A DNA stretch of 6,278 nt from Allobosea sp. (GTDB lineage Bacteria > Pseudomonadota > Alphaproteobacteria > Rhizobiales > Beijerinckiaceae): positions 1 through 6,278 of the forward strand of contig JAKFWE010000353.1 of NCBI GenBank assembly GCA_021732895.1, given 5' to 3'. Below, piece after piece: positions 1 through 5,789 of this stretch. Each line of letters starts with the position of its first letter. The stretch's first letter is position 1. Under the pieces are notes generated by a model, which saw only the letters and a program-made list of their open reading frames with translations, was not told the origin of the DNA and made no database searches. Position numbers and translations under genes: made by a program.

Positions 1-15
1 CCCAAGCCTTGCGCC

Positions 16-1218
16 ATGACCACGATCCCGCTGCCGCTTCCCGCCCGCCGCCCCGTAATGTCGGTTCTGGCGGCGTTGAGCGTCGCCCATCTGCTGAACG
101 ACCTCGTCCAGTCGATGATCCCGGCGCTGTATCCGCTGCTGAAGCAGACCTACCAGCTCGACTTCATGCAGATCGGGCTGATCACGCTCGCCTTCCAGGT
201 CACCTCCTCGCTGCTTCAGCCGCTGCTCGGCTTCCTGACCGACCGCAAGCCCTGGCTTTACGCCATGGTGGCGGGCATGGGCTCGACGCTGATCGGCCTG
301 ATCACCCTGTCCTATGCGCAGAGCTACGGGGCGGTGCTGGTCGCGGCCGGCCTGATCGGGCTGGGCTCGGCGGTGTTCCACCCCGAGGCGACGCGCATGG
401 CGCGCCATGCCGCGGCAGGCCGGCAGGGGCTGGCGCAGGGCGTCTTCCAGGTCGGCGGCCACACCGGCTATGCGATTGGCCCGCTGCTGGCGGCGGCGAT
501 CGTCGTGCCGCGCGGCCAGGAGAGCCTGGCCTGGTTCTCCGGCGTCGTGCTCGTCGCCATGCTGCTGATGGCCTGGACGGCAGGCCGCTACAGCGCCTTG
601 CGCCGCGAGCAAGGGGCGGCGAAGAGCCATGGCGACGATGTCGCCGGCCATGGCCTGTCTTCGGTCCGCGTGCTGTTTGCGATGGCGGTGCTGATCCTGC
701 TGCTCTTCTCGAAGAACGCCTACACCGCCGCCTTCACCTCCTATTACACCTTCTATCTGATCGAGCGTTTCGGCGTGAGCGTGCAGCTCTCGCAGATCAT
801 GCTGTTCGTCTACCTCGTCGTCGGGGCCGCCGGCGTCATCATCGGCGGCATGATCGGCGACCGGATCGGCCGCGACCGGGTGATCTGGCTCTCGATCCTC
901 GGCACGCTGCCCTTCGCGCTCATGCTGCCGCAGGCCGATCTGTTCTGGACAGGCGTGCTCAGCATCGTCATCAGCTTCGTGATGGCGAGCGCCTTCTCGG
1001 CGATCCTGATCTACGCGATCGACCTTGCGCCGCACCGGGTCGGGCTGGTCGGCGGGCTGTTCTACGGGCTGGCTTTCGGCCTCGGCGGCGTCTGCGCCGC
1101 CGGCCTCGGCATCCTCGCCGACAGGGTCGGCATCGTCGAGGTGTTCAGGCTCTGCGCCTGGCTGCCGGCGCTGGGTCTGCTGACGTTTCTGCTGCCGCGC
1201 CGCGCACGGCACGTTTGA
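16..1218 (+). CDS. fsr: MFS exporter, fosmidomycin resistance (Fsr) type
   Basis: This gene encodes a 400-residue inner-membrane major facilitator transporter that closely resembles E. coli Fsr, which exports fosmidomycin by proton antiport. The protein is hydrophobic throughout, with segments consistent with the usual 12 membrane helices and a hydrophilic central loop near residues 195-215. Fsr-type landmarks are HLLND (residues 25-29), the helix 2-3 loop FLTDRKPW (73-80), VFHPE (120-124), FQVGGHTGYAIGPLLAA just after it, SYYTFYLIERFG in the second half, and a second motif-A-like loop GDRIGRDR (281-288). Its length matches the family (about 400). The start at 16 is favoured because the protein aligns with the family from there; Met15 (position 58) is an alternative, and only 15 bases of upstream sequence are visible, with no clear ribosome binding site. 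It converges on the antitoxin gene, 6 bp away. The natural substrate is unknown; the family assignment is strong, the drug specificity is inferred. Confidence 0.9.
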   Translation: MTTIPLPLPARRPVMSVLAALSVAHLLNDLVQSMIPALYPLLKQTYQLDFMQIGLITLAFQVTSSLLQPLLGFLTDRKPWLYAMVAGMGSTLIGLITLSYAQSYGAVLVAAGLIGLGSAVFHPEATRMARHAAAGRQGLAQGVFQVGGHTGYAIGPLLAAAIVVPRGQESLAWFSGVVLVAMLLMAWTAGRYSALRREQGAAKSHGDDVAGHGLSSVRVLFAMAVLILLLFSKNAYTAAFTSYYTFYLIERFGVSVQLSQIMLFVYLVVGAAGVIIGGMIGDRIGRDRVIWLSILGTLPFALMLPQADLFWTGVLSIVISFVMASAFSAILIYAIDLAPHRVGLVGGLFYGLAFGLGGVCAAGLGILADRVGIVEVFRLCAWLPALGLLTFLLPRRARHV

Positions 1219-1224
1219 GGTCGC

Positions 1225-1542
1225 TTAGCGGGTCGTCGCGACCGTCAGTTGCAAACCTTCGGCCTGCTGGAGACTGCGCAGCACCGAGAACAGGTTCGCC
1301 GCAGTCGGGTTGCCTTTTGGCCCAAGCATCCGCATCAGGCTCTTCGACGGCGTACCGGTTTGCGCTGCCAACTCCTCGAAGCCGATCGTCGCATTAACAT
1401 AATCGCGCAGCACGGCTTTACCTGTCTGGATGTCGCCCGAAAGAAAGAGAGCCACGGCTTCTTCCAGCAGGCTCTGGCGAAAACCCGCGTCGCGCGCGAT
1501 GCGCGCCGCGACGGTTTCCTTGAAGCTGCGGGTTAGTGCCAT
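1225..1542 (-). CDS. Antitoxin of HI1420-like toxin-antitoxin pair (HTH protein)
   Basis: This gene encodes a 105-residue protein resembling the 'probable addiction module antidote' family (HI1420-like), small helix-turn-helix proteins that bind and neutralise the RelE/ParE-like toxin encoded just upstream and usually repress their own operon. The N-terminal part (residues 1-50) has the family pattern of a short basic start followed by an acidic/hydrophobic helix (SLLEEAVALFLSGD) and KAVLRDYVNA. The helix-turn-helix lies at about residues 53-90: GFEELAAQTG, then SKSLMRMLGPKGNPT, then ANLFSVLRSL. The start at 1542 was chosen because it follows the toxin stop by a single base (TGA-A-ATG), which suggests translational coupling, and because the protein then has the usual family length. 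The open frame reaches back to 1698, but that extension only reads through the toxin gene. The gene ends 6 bp from the convergent fsr stop. Confidence 0.88.
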   Translation of the reverse strand: MALTRSFKETVAARIARDAGFRQSLLEEAVALFLSGDIQTGKAVLRDYVNATIGFEELAAQTGTPSKSLMRMLGPKGNPTAANLFSVLRSLQQAEGLQLTVATTR

Positions 1543-1543
1543 T

Positions 1544-1876
1544 TCAATGTGGTCCGTGATCGAGGCGTGTCTGATAATCGTCCCAGCGTGCGCGTGCCCG
1601 TTCAATGTCGCTGTCCTGCCGCCGTTTGGTTCCACCGGCCAAAAGGATGACGAGTCGATCACCCCTTCGTCCGAAGTAGACCCTGTAGCCCGGTCCAAAA
1701 TGGATCCAATACTCCAGAAGCCCCGATCCGAGCGCTTTTACATTGGACAGGTTGCCCTGCCCAATCCGCGACAGCGCGATCGTCACCTTGGTGGCGGCCA
1801 AGCCGTCGAGATCGTCGAACCAGCCTGCGAACGGGCTCTTTCCGTTCGCATCCAAGTATTCGACGATGTCGATCAT
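1544..1876 (-). CDS. RelE/ParE-superfamily toxin, HI1419-like addiction killer protein
   Basis: This gene encodes a 110-residue protein of the 'putative addiction module killer protein' family (HI1419-like), part of the RelE/ParE superfamily. Members are thought to act as toxins, usually mRNA interferases, held inactive by the partner antitoxin. Visible family features are the N-terminal EYLDANGKSPFAGWFDDL (residues 6-23), GNLSNVKALGSGLLEYWIHF (41-60), the core strand GPGYRVYF (61-68), LVILLAGGTKRRQ (75-87) and a basic/acidic C-terminal helix DIERARARWDDY (90-101). The length is typical and nothing looks broken. As in the family prototype, the toxin precedes the antitoxin, the reverse of most type II modules. 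No Shine-Dalgarno sequence is visible before the ATG, and an in-frame TAA lies four codons upstream, so no longer start exists. It lies 41 bp downstream of phaB on the same strand. The molecular target is not shown by the sequence. Confidence 0.87.
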   Translation of the reverse strand: MIDIVEYLDANGKSPFAGWFDDLDGLAATKVTIALSRIGQGNLSNVKALGSGLLEYWIHFGPGYRVYFGRRGDRLVILLAGGTKRRQDSDIERARARWDDYQTRLDHGPH

Positions 1877-1906
1877 AATAGTGGCTTATGCGTTACCAAT
1901 CAAGCC
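1875..1906 (-). promoter_or_regulatory. Candidate toxin-antitoxin promoter and operator
   Basis: On the minus strand, TTGATT (1903-1898) and TATTAT (1880-1875) are separated by exactly 17 bp, a good sigma-70-like match. A short inverted repeat, GGCTT/AAGCC with arms at 1902-1906 and 1883-1887, frames the spacer and could be an operator for the antitoxin. The difficulty is that the -10 box overlaps the first two bases of the toxin ATG, so transcription would begin inside the toxin gene. The match could therefore be chance, or it could mainly serve the antitoxin. Confidence 0.35.
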
Positions 1907-1907
1907 G

Positions 1908-1928
1908 TCATGGGGCGTCACGCCATGA
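1908..1928. repeat. Imperfect inverted repeat over the phaB stop codon
   Basis: The arms TCATGGGGCG (1908-1917) and CGCCATGA (1921-1928) pair except for two extra G residues, with TCA (the phaB stop read on the plus strand) as the loop. There is no T-run after either arm, so it is a poor intrinsic terminator. It may be a weak terminator, a protein site or chance; the right arm is constrained by phaB coding. Confidence 0.3.
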
Positions 1929-2640
1929 ACTGCCCGCCATTGACGGCGAACGTCGCCCCCGTCGCGAAGGAGCCGTGCTCCGAGGCGAGCCAGACCACCA
2001 TCGAGGCGATCTCCTCAGGCTTGCCGAGCCGTCCGGCTGGAATGCCGGCGATCACGCGCTTCAGCGCCTCCTCTGGCATCGCCGAGACCATGTCGGTGCC
2101 GATATAGCCCGGCGTGATCGCGTTGACGGTGATGTTCTTGTTGGCGTTCTCCTGCGCCAGCGCCTTGACGAAGCCGATGTCGCCGGCCTTGGCGGCGGAG
2201 TAGTTGACCTGCCCCATCTGGCCCTTCTGGCCGTTGATCGAGGAGATCACGATGATCCGGCCGAAGCTGCGCGCCCGCATGCCCTCGATCACGGGCCGCG
2301 TCATGTTGAACAGCGAATCGAGATTGGTGCGGATGACGGCCGACCACTGGTCCTTGGTCATCTTGTGGAAGAAGCCGTCGCGCGTGATGCCGGCATTGTT
2401 GACGAGGATGTCGACCGGCCCGAGATCGGCCTCGACCTTGGCGACGCCCGCCGCGCAGGCGTCGAAATCGCCGACATCCCACTTGAACACGGGAATGCCG
2501 GTCTCGGCCTGAAACTTCGCCGCCGCCTCGTCATTGCCGGCATAGCTGGCGGCGACCTTGTAGCCGGCCTCCTGCAAGGCCCGGCTGATCGCAGCGCCGA
2601 TGCCGCGCGTCCCTCCCGTCACCAACGCCACTTTCGTCAT
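1918..2640 (-). CDS. phaB: Acetoacetyl-CoA reductase (NADPH-type)
   Basis: PhaB reduces acetoacetyl-CoA to (R)-3-hydroxybutyryl-CoA in the cytoplasm, the second step of PHB synthesis. The 240-residue protein is a classical short-chain dehydrogenase of normal length. It has the cofactor-binding TGGTRGIG at residues 8-15, NNAG at 81-84, the catalytic-tetrad Asn106 in RTNLDSLFN, and Ser134, Tyr147 and Lys151. The segment SSINGQKGQMGQVNYSAAKAG (from 133) is the hallmark that separates PhaB from FabG-type reductases, as is GITRDGFFHKMT after NNAG. The C-terminus, FAVNGGQFMA, is also typical. The start at 2640 is set by a strong ribosome binding site (AAGGAGG, 8 bases upstream) and by the Rossmann fold beginning immediately after it; a longer in-frame start at 2784 lies inside phaA and is rejected. 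It follows phaA by 95 bp on the same strand, so the two are almost certainly one operon. Confidence 0.96.
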   Translation of the reverse strand: MTKVALVTGGTRGIGAAISRALQEAGYKVAASYAGNDEAAAKFQAETGIPVFKWDVGDFDACAAGVAKVEADLGPVDILVNNAGITRDGFFHKMTKDQWSAVIRTNLDSLFNMTRPVIEGMRARSFGRIIVISSINGQKGQMGQVNYSAAKAGDIGFVKALAQENANKNITVNAITPGYIGTDMVSAMPEEALKRVIAGIPAGRLGKPEEIASMVVWLASEHGSFATGATFAVNGGQFMA

Positions 2641-2648
2641 GGGCCATT

Positions 2649-2655
2649 CCTCCTT
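2649..2655 (-). promoter_or_regulatory. phaB ribosome binding site
   Basis: Read on the minus strand this is AAGGAGG, nearly the full anti-Shine-Dalgarno complement, ending 8 bases before the ATG at 2640. It decides the phaB start. It is clearly stronger than the sites before phaA and phaR, which may help set high PhaB output from the shared transcript. Confidence 0.8.
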
Positions 2656-2662
2656 TTCGGCA

Positions 2663-2727
2663 GTCTTCGCGACCGCGCTCTCGTTCTGAAGACGTGATGT
2701 CGGGCGGACGGACGCGCTCGACGCCCG
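2663..2727. repeat. Two inverted repeats in the phaA-phaB gap
   Basis: The 95-bp gap between phaA and phaB holds two separate inverted repeats. One has arms CGGGCG (2701-2706) and CGCCCG (2722-2727) with a 15-base loop. The other has arms GTCTTC (2663-2668) and GAAGAC (2688-2693) with a 19-base loop, ending 7 bases before the phaB ribosome binding site. Neither is followed by a T-run. They could form mRNA stems that affect processing or stability between the cistrons, but the arms are only 6 bp and may be chance in GC-rich DNA. Confidence 0.3.
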
Positions 2728-2735
2728 CTCCGCGC

Positions 2736-3917
2736 TCAGCCCCGTTCGATCGCCATGGCGACGCCCATGCCGCCGCCGATGCACAAGGTCGCGAGGCCCT
2801 TCTTGGCGTCGCGCTTCGCCATTTCGTGAAGCAACGTGACCAGAACGCGCGCGCCCGAAGCGCCGATCGGATGGCCGATCGCGATCGCGCCGCCATTGAC
2901 GTTGACGATGTCGGCGTTCCAGCCGAGGTCCTTGTTCACCGCCATGGCCTGCGCGGCGAAGGCTTCGTTGGCCTCGACGAGCTCCAGATCGGAGACGCTC
3001 CAGCCGGCCTTCTCCAGCGCCTTGCGGGTGGCCGGGATCGGGCCGGAGCCCATGATCGCCGGATCGACGCCGGCGGTCGCCCAGGAGGCGACGCGAGCCA
3101 GAGGCTTTAGGCCCCGCTTTTCCGCTTCCTTCGCGCTCATCAGCACGAGCGCGGCGGCGCCGTCATTGATGCCGGACGCGTTGCCGGCGGTGACGGTGCC
3201 GTCCTTGGAGAAGGCGGGCTTGAGCTTGGCCATCGCCTCGAGCGTCGCGCCATGGCGCGGATACTCGTCGTCGGAGACGACCACGTCGCCCTTGCGGGTC
3301 GAGACGGTGAAGGGGACGATCTCGTCCTTGAACTTGCCGGCCTTCTGGGCGGCCTCGGCCTTGTTCTGCGAGGCGGTCGCGAACTTGTCCTGCTCCTCGC
3401 GGCTGATCTGCCATTTGGTCGCGACGTTCTCGGCGGTGGTGCCCATGTGGTAGCCGTGGAAGGCGTCCCAGAGCCCGTCCTTCAGCATGGTGTCGACGAA
3501 TTTCAGGTCGCCCATCTTGGTGCCGTTGCGCAGATGCGCGCCGTGCTGCGACATCGACATCGATTCCTGGCCGCCGGCCACGATGATGTCGGCGTCGCCG
3601 TTGGCGATCTGCTGCAGACCGATCGCGACGGCGCGCAGGCCCGAGCCGCAGAGCTGGTTCAGGCCCCAGGCGGTCGCCTCCTGCGGGATGCCGGCCTTCA
3701 TCGCGGCCTGACGGGCCGGGTTCTGGCCCTGACCGGCAGTCAGGATCTGACCCATGATGACCTCGTCGACATCGGCGGGATCGACCTTGGCCCGGGCCAG
3801 CGCTTCCTTGATGGCTGCGGCTCCAAGTTCATGGGCCGGCGTGTTGGCAAAGGCGCCGTTGAAGGCGCCGACCGCCGTGCGCGCCGCGCCGACGATGACG
3901 ATATCGGTATCAGCCAT
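2736..3917 (-). CDS. phaA: Acetyl-CoA acetyltransferase (biosynthetic beta-ketothiolase)
   Basis: PhaA condenses two acetyl-CoA into acetoacetyl-CoA, the first step of PHB synthesis. The 393-residue protein is a full-length thiolase II. The active-site nucleophile is Cys90 in NQLCGSGLRAV, followed by GGQESMS. The C-terminal pair is His349 in GGAIAIGHPIGASGARV and Cys379 in LCIGGGMGVAMAIE; these align one residue beyond Cys89/His348/Cys378 of the Zoogloea ramigera enzyme. NASGINDGAAALVLM and NEAFAAQ, both thiolase signatures, are also present. The start at 3917 gives MADTDIVIVGAARTAVG, the standard N-terminus, and has AGGA 8 bases upstream; an open extension to 3968 lacks family resemblance and is rejected. 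It is first in the phaA-phaB operon and divergent from phaR. The short-chain biosynthetic role, rather than fatty-acid degradation, is inferred from the phaB/phaR neighbours. Confidence 0.96.
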   Translation of the reverse strand: MADTDIVIVGAARTAVGAFNGAFANTPAHELGAAAIKEALARAKVDPADVDEVIMGQILTAGQGQNPARQAAMKAGIPQEATAWGLNQLCGSGLRAVAIGLQQIANGDADIIVAGGQESMSMSQHGAHLRNGTKMGDLKFVDTMLKDGLWDAFHGYHMGTTAENVATKWQISREEQDKFATASQNKAEAAQKAGKFKDEIVPFTVSTRKGDVVVSDDEYPRHGATLEAMAKLKPAFSKDGTVTAGNASGINDGAAALVLMSAKEAEKRGLKPLARVASWATAGVDPAIMGSGPIPATRKALEKAGWSVSDLELVEANEAFAAQAMAVNKDLGWNADIVNVNGGAIAIGHPIGASGARVLVTLLHEMAKRDAKKGLATLCIGGGMGVAMAIERG

Positions 3918-3982
3918 GGGAGGGTTCCTCGCTCGTTGTCGCTGCGGCCCGCTCTCGCGCCGGGCCACCCGGTTCGGCTCGC

Positions 3983-4011
3983 ACCTTTCAAGGCCGCCGC
4001 GGTTGCGTCAA
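3983..4011 (-). promoter_or_regulatory. Candidate phaAB promoter
   Basis: On the minus strand CTTGACG (4012-4006) is a good alphaproteobacterial -35 match, about 90 bp before the phaA start. The region expected to hold the -10 box (about 3992-3983) reads CTTGAAAGGT, which contains no clear TATAAT-like hexamer. The -35 is thus the only solid part, and the call is weak. Confidence 0.3.
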
Positions 4012-4077
4012 GTGATCCGAAGGATGCGCAAGACGCCATTCGATTTGGCGCGGCGCACGAAATTGCTCTCAAGAGGT

Positions 4078-4096
4078 GCATGTTCAGCGCATGTTC
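4078..4096. repeat. 11-bp-phased direct repeat upstream of phaR
   Basis: The octamer GCATGTTC occurs at 4078-4085 and again at 4089-4096, identical in all eight bases and offset by 11 bp, about one helical turn. It lies roughly 33 bp upstream of the candidate phaR -35 box. Two identical half-sites on one face of the helix suit a dimeric regulator. PhaR autoregulation is known in related bacteria, so PhaR is the obvious candidate, but this is inferred. Confidence 0.4.
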
Positions 4097-4128
4097 GGGC
4101 TCGATCTTGCGCTGCACGCTCAAAAAAC

Positions 4129-4156
4129 TTGCTAGACGCCGCTGACAGGCTATCGT
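4129..4156 (+). promoter_or_regulatory. Candidate phaR promoter
   Basis: TTGCTA (4129-4134) and TATCGT (4151-4156) are separated by 16 bp and lie directly after an A-run. This gives a plausible housekeeping promoter with a leader of about 70 bases before the preferred phaR start. An overlapping alternative pairs TTGCGC (4107-4112) with GCTAGA (4131-4136). Neither is a strong consensus match. Confidence 0.3.
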
Positions 4157-4226
4157 CGGAGGCGGGAAGACCGTTTCGTTCGGCGCCGTCGCGATTTTCG
4201 CGGGCGCATGCGAGCCAACGTCATGC

Positions 4227-4230
4227 AGGA
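4227..4230 (+). promoter_or_regulatory. phaR ribosome binding site deciding the start
   Basis: AGGA lies 4 bases before the ATG at 4235. The other in-frame ATGs at 4208 and 4223 have no comparable purine stretch at the right distance. The spacing is short, so the start call is likely rather than certain. Confidence 0.45.
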
Positions 4231-4234
4231 TCTG

Positions 4235-4822
4235 ATGGCCAGCGACAAAGAACCGACCGTCATCAAGAAATACGCCAATCGCCGTCTCTACCACACGGGA
4301 ACGAGTTCCTACGTCACGCTGGAAGACCTCGCCGGGCTGGTCCGCGGCGGCGAGGATTTCGTCGTTTACGACGCCAAGTCGGGCGATGACATCACGCGCT
4401 CCGTGCTGGCCCAGATCATCTTCGACGAGGAGAGCAAGGACGGGCAGAACCTGCTGCCGATCGCCTTCCTGCGCCAGCTCATCCGCTTCTACGGCGACAG
4501 CATGCAGGCGCTGGTGCCGCGCTATCTCGAGTTCTCGATGGACAACCTGACGAGGGACCAGAACCAGTTCCGTGAGCAGATGGCCAAGGCTTTCGCCGGC
4601 GGCCCCTTCGCCGGCGGCGCGCTCGACGCGATCCAGGCGCAGTCGCGGGCCAACATGCAGATGTTCACCGAGGCGTTCAGGCTGTTCAATCCCTTCGCCG
4701 CCGCCGCGGCGAACGCGAAGGCGGAGACGACGCCCGCCGCCAAGGGCGACGAGCTCGGCGAGCTCAAGCGCGAGCTCGGCGAGATGCGCGAGCGGCTGGA
4801 CAAGCTGTCCCGCTCGAAATGA
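4235..4822 (+). CDS. phaR: PhaR, PHB-responsive transcriptional repressor
   Basis: PhaR binds both DNA and PHB granules; it represses phasin and other PHB genes and is released when it binds polymer. The 195-residue protein starts with the PHB accumulation regulator DNA-binding domain (about residues 8-70), with the highly conserved TVIKKYANRRLYHTGTSSYV and then TLEDLAGLV. A PHB-accumulation domain follows at about 75-120 (LLPIAFLRQLIRFYGDSMQ to QFREQMAKAF). A Phe/Gly/Ala-rich stretch with FAGGPFAGG and a helix rich in Gln, Met and Phe come next. The C-terminus (173-192) is a short coiled coil, with leucines at 174, 177, 181, 188 and 191 in heptad spacing. In-frame ATGs exist at 4208, 4223 and 4235; 4235 is preferred because the family begins close to KEPTVIKKYAN and AGGA lies 4 bases upstream. 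It is divergent from phaAB and overlaps the deacetylase gene by 4 bp. Confidence 0.94.
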   Translation: MASDKEPTVIKKYANRRLYHTGTSSYVTLEDLAGLVRGGEDFVVYDAKSGDDITRSVLAQIIFDEESKDGQNLLPIAFLRQLIRFYGDSMQALVPRYLEFSMDNLTRDQNQFREQMAKAFAGGPFAGGALDAIQAQSRANMQMFTEAFRLFNPFAAAAANAKAETTPAAKGDELGELKRELGEMRERLDKLSRSK

Positions 4823-5721
4823 ACGACGCCTCGACGCCCGAGCCGTGGCGATGGTCGGAGGAGGAGTGGCGCGGCCGGGTCGAGCGCGTGCGGGCGGGGC
4901 GCAACCTCAAGCCGGACTCATGGCCCGGCGGCGCGCGCTGCGCAGTGGCGCTGTCCTTCGACGTCGATCACGAGACCAACGAACTGCGCGACGGCGGCCG
5001 CTCGGTCGGGCGGCTGTCCTGGGGGCAATACGGCAATCGCGTCGGCATGCCGAAAATCCTCGGGCTGCTGCGGCGCGAAGAGATCACCGCGAGCTTCTTC
5101 GTGCCGGCCGTGACGGCCCTGCTCTACCCCGACGAGCAGCGCCGCGTCATCGCGGAGGGCCACGAGATCGGCCTGCATGGCTGGATTCACGAACTCAACA
5201 CGGCCGTTCCCGCGGCGGCCGAGCGCGATCTGCATTTCCGCGCGGCCGATGCGCTGGAGGCGGTGACGGGCGTCCGCCCGGTCGGCATGCGCACGCCGTC
5301 CTGGGACTTCTCCGAGGCGACCCTGTCGATCCAGCGCGAGCTCGGCCTGCTCTACGACAGCTCGCTCTTCGCCGATGACGATCCCTATGAGCTGGTCGAG
5401 AAGGGCGAGCCGACGGGCATCGTCGAGCTGCCGGTCGAGTGGGTCCGCGACGACGCGGTCTATTTCAACATGCACCGCTTCCAGGCGCTGCGGCCCTACA
5501 CCGCGCCCGAGACCGTGTTCGACATCTTCCGCCGCGAGTTCGACGGGGCCTGGGAGGAACGCGGGCTCTTCCTTTTGACCATGCACCCGCATGTCATCAC
5601 CTATCGCTCGCGCATCTGGATCCTCGAGAAACTGATCGCGCACGCCAGGGCGAAGGGCGGCGTCTGGTTCGCCAGCCACGCCGCGATCGCCGCCCATGTG
5701 AAGGCGCAGGCCGGGCTCTGA
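4819..5721 (+). CDS. Polysaccharide deacetylase family protein (CE4/NodB fold)
   Basis: This 300-residue protein has the NodB-homology fold of metal-dependent carbohydrate esterase family 4 enzymes and their amidase relatives. Motif 1 is SFDVDHE (residues 46-52, with Asp48 and Asp50 as base and metal-ligand candidates). ITASFFVPA (89-97) is the next conserved strand. Motif 2 is HGWIHE (120-125), with His120 and His124 as metal ligands. Motif 3 is MRTPSWDFS (157-165), with Arg158. MHPH (255-258) supplies the late histidine. HGWIHE and FDVDHE point to the Helicobacter PgdA-like/PuuE-like branch rather than classical chitin deacetylases. There is no signal peptide, so it probably acts in the cytoplasm. 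The start is set by the ATGA overlap with the phaR stop, which implies translational coupling; the ribosome binding site is weak. The substrate cannot be told from sequence: N-acetylated sugar, peptidoglycan precursor, or a cyclic amide such as allantoin are all possible. Confidence 0.88.
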   Translation: MNDASTPEPWRWSEEEWRGRVERVRAGRNLKPDSWPGGARCAVALSFDVDHETNELRDGGRSVGRLSWGQYGNRVGMPKILGLLRREEITASFFVPAVTALLYPDEQRRVIAEGHEIGLHGWIHELNTAVPAAAERDLHFRAADALEAVTGVRPVGMRTPSWDFSEATLSIQRELGLLYDSSLFADDDPYELVEKGEPTGIVELPVEWVRDDAVYFNMHRFQALRPYTAPETVFDIFRREFDGAWEERGLFLLTMHPHVITYRSRIWILEKLIAHARAKGGVWFASHAAIAAHVKAQAGL

Positions 5722-5789
5722 GACCCGGCGTTTCGTCGAGCCCTCGGGGAACTCTCGCCCGATTCCAGCCGTTTTCAGTTCATGGCGGG

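Larger units (their letters stand above)
3918..4234. promoter_or_regulatory. Divergent phaA-phaR control region
   Basis: This roughly 317-bp stretch separates the divergent phaA and phaR starts (290 bp if phaR starts at 4208). It contains no convincing gene; the open frames through it are extensions of neighbours or antisense reading. It should carry the phaAB promoter on the minus strand and the phaR promoter on the plus strand, and is the natural place for PhaR binding. Its right half is visibly less GC-rich, with an A-run at 4122-4127, as expected of a promoter. Individual candidate elements are listed separately. Confidence 0.6.

Noticed and set aside
9..1397. Long 462-residue open frame on the plus strand overlapping fsr
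   Set aside because: It reads the fsr gene in another frame, is dominated by Arg, Ala, Pro and Gly as expected of out-of-frame GC-rich DNA, and shows no family resemblance.
1543..1698. N-terminal extension of the antitoxin to position 1698
   Set aside because: The extra 52 residues overlap the toxin gene and do not match the antitoxin family; the ATG at 1542, one base after the toxin stop, explains the gene fully.
1219..1917. Transposon or integration borders around the toxin-antitoxin module
   Set aside because: No transposase, tRNA gene, target-site duplication or matching terminal inverted repeats were visible at the edges; acquisition by transfer remains only an inference.
1430..2107. 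225-residue plus-strand open frame across the toxin-antitoxin module and the phaB 3' end
   Set aside because: It crosses three real genes antisense and has no recognisable domain.
3252..4145. 297-residue plus-strand open frame antisense to phaA and extending into the control region
   Set aside because: Its sequence is the reverse reading of conserved thiolase codons; the thiolase on the minus strand has all catalytic residues.
3918..4207. Small RNA or extra small gene in the phaA-phaR gap
   Set aside because: No ribosome binding site plus open frame of its own, and no stable stem followed by a T-run, could be seen; the stretch is better read as a divergent promoter region.
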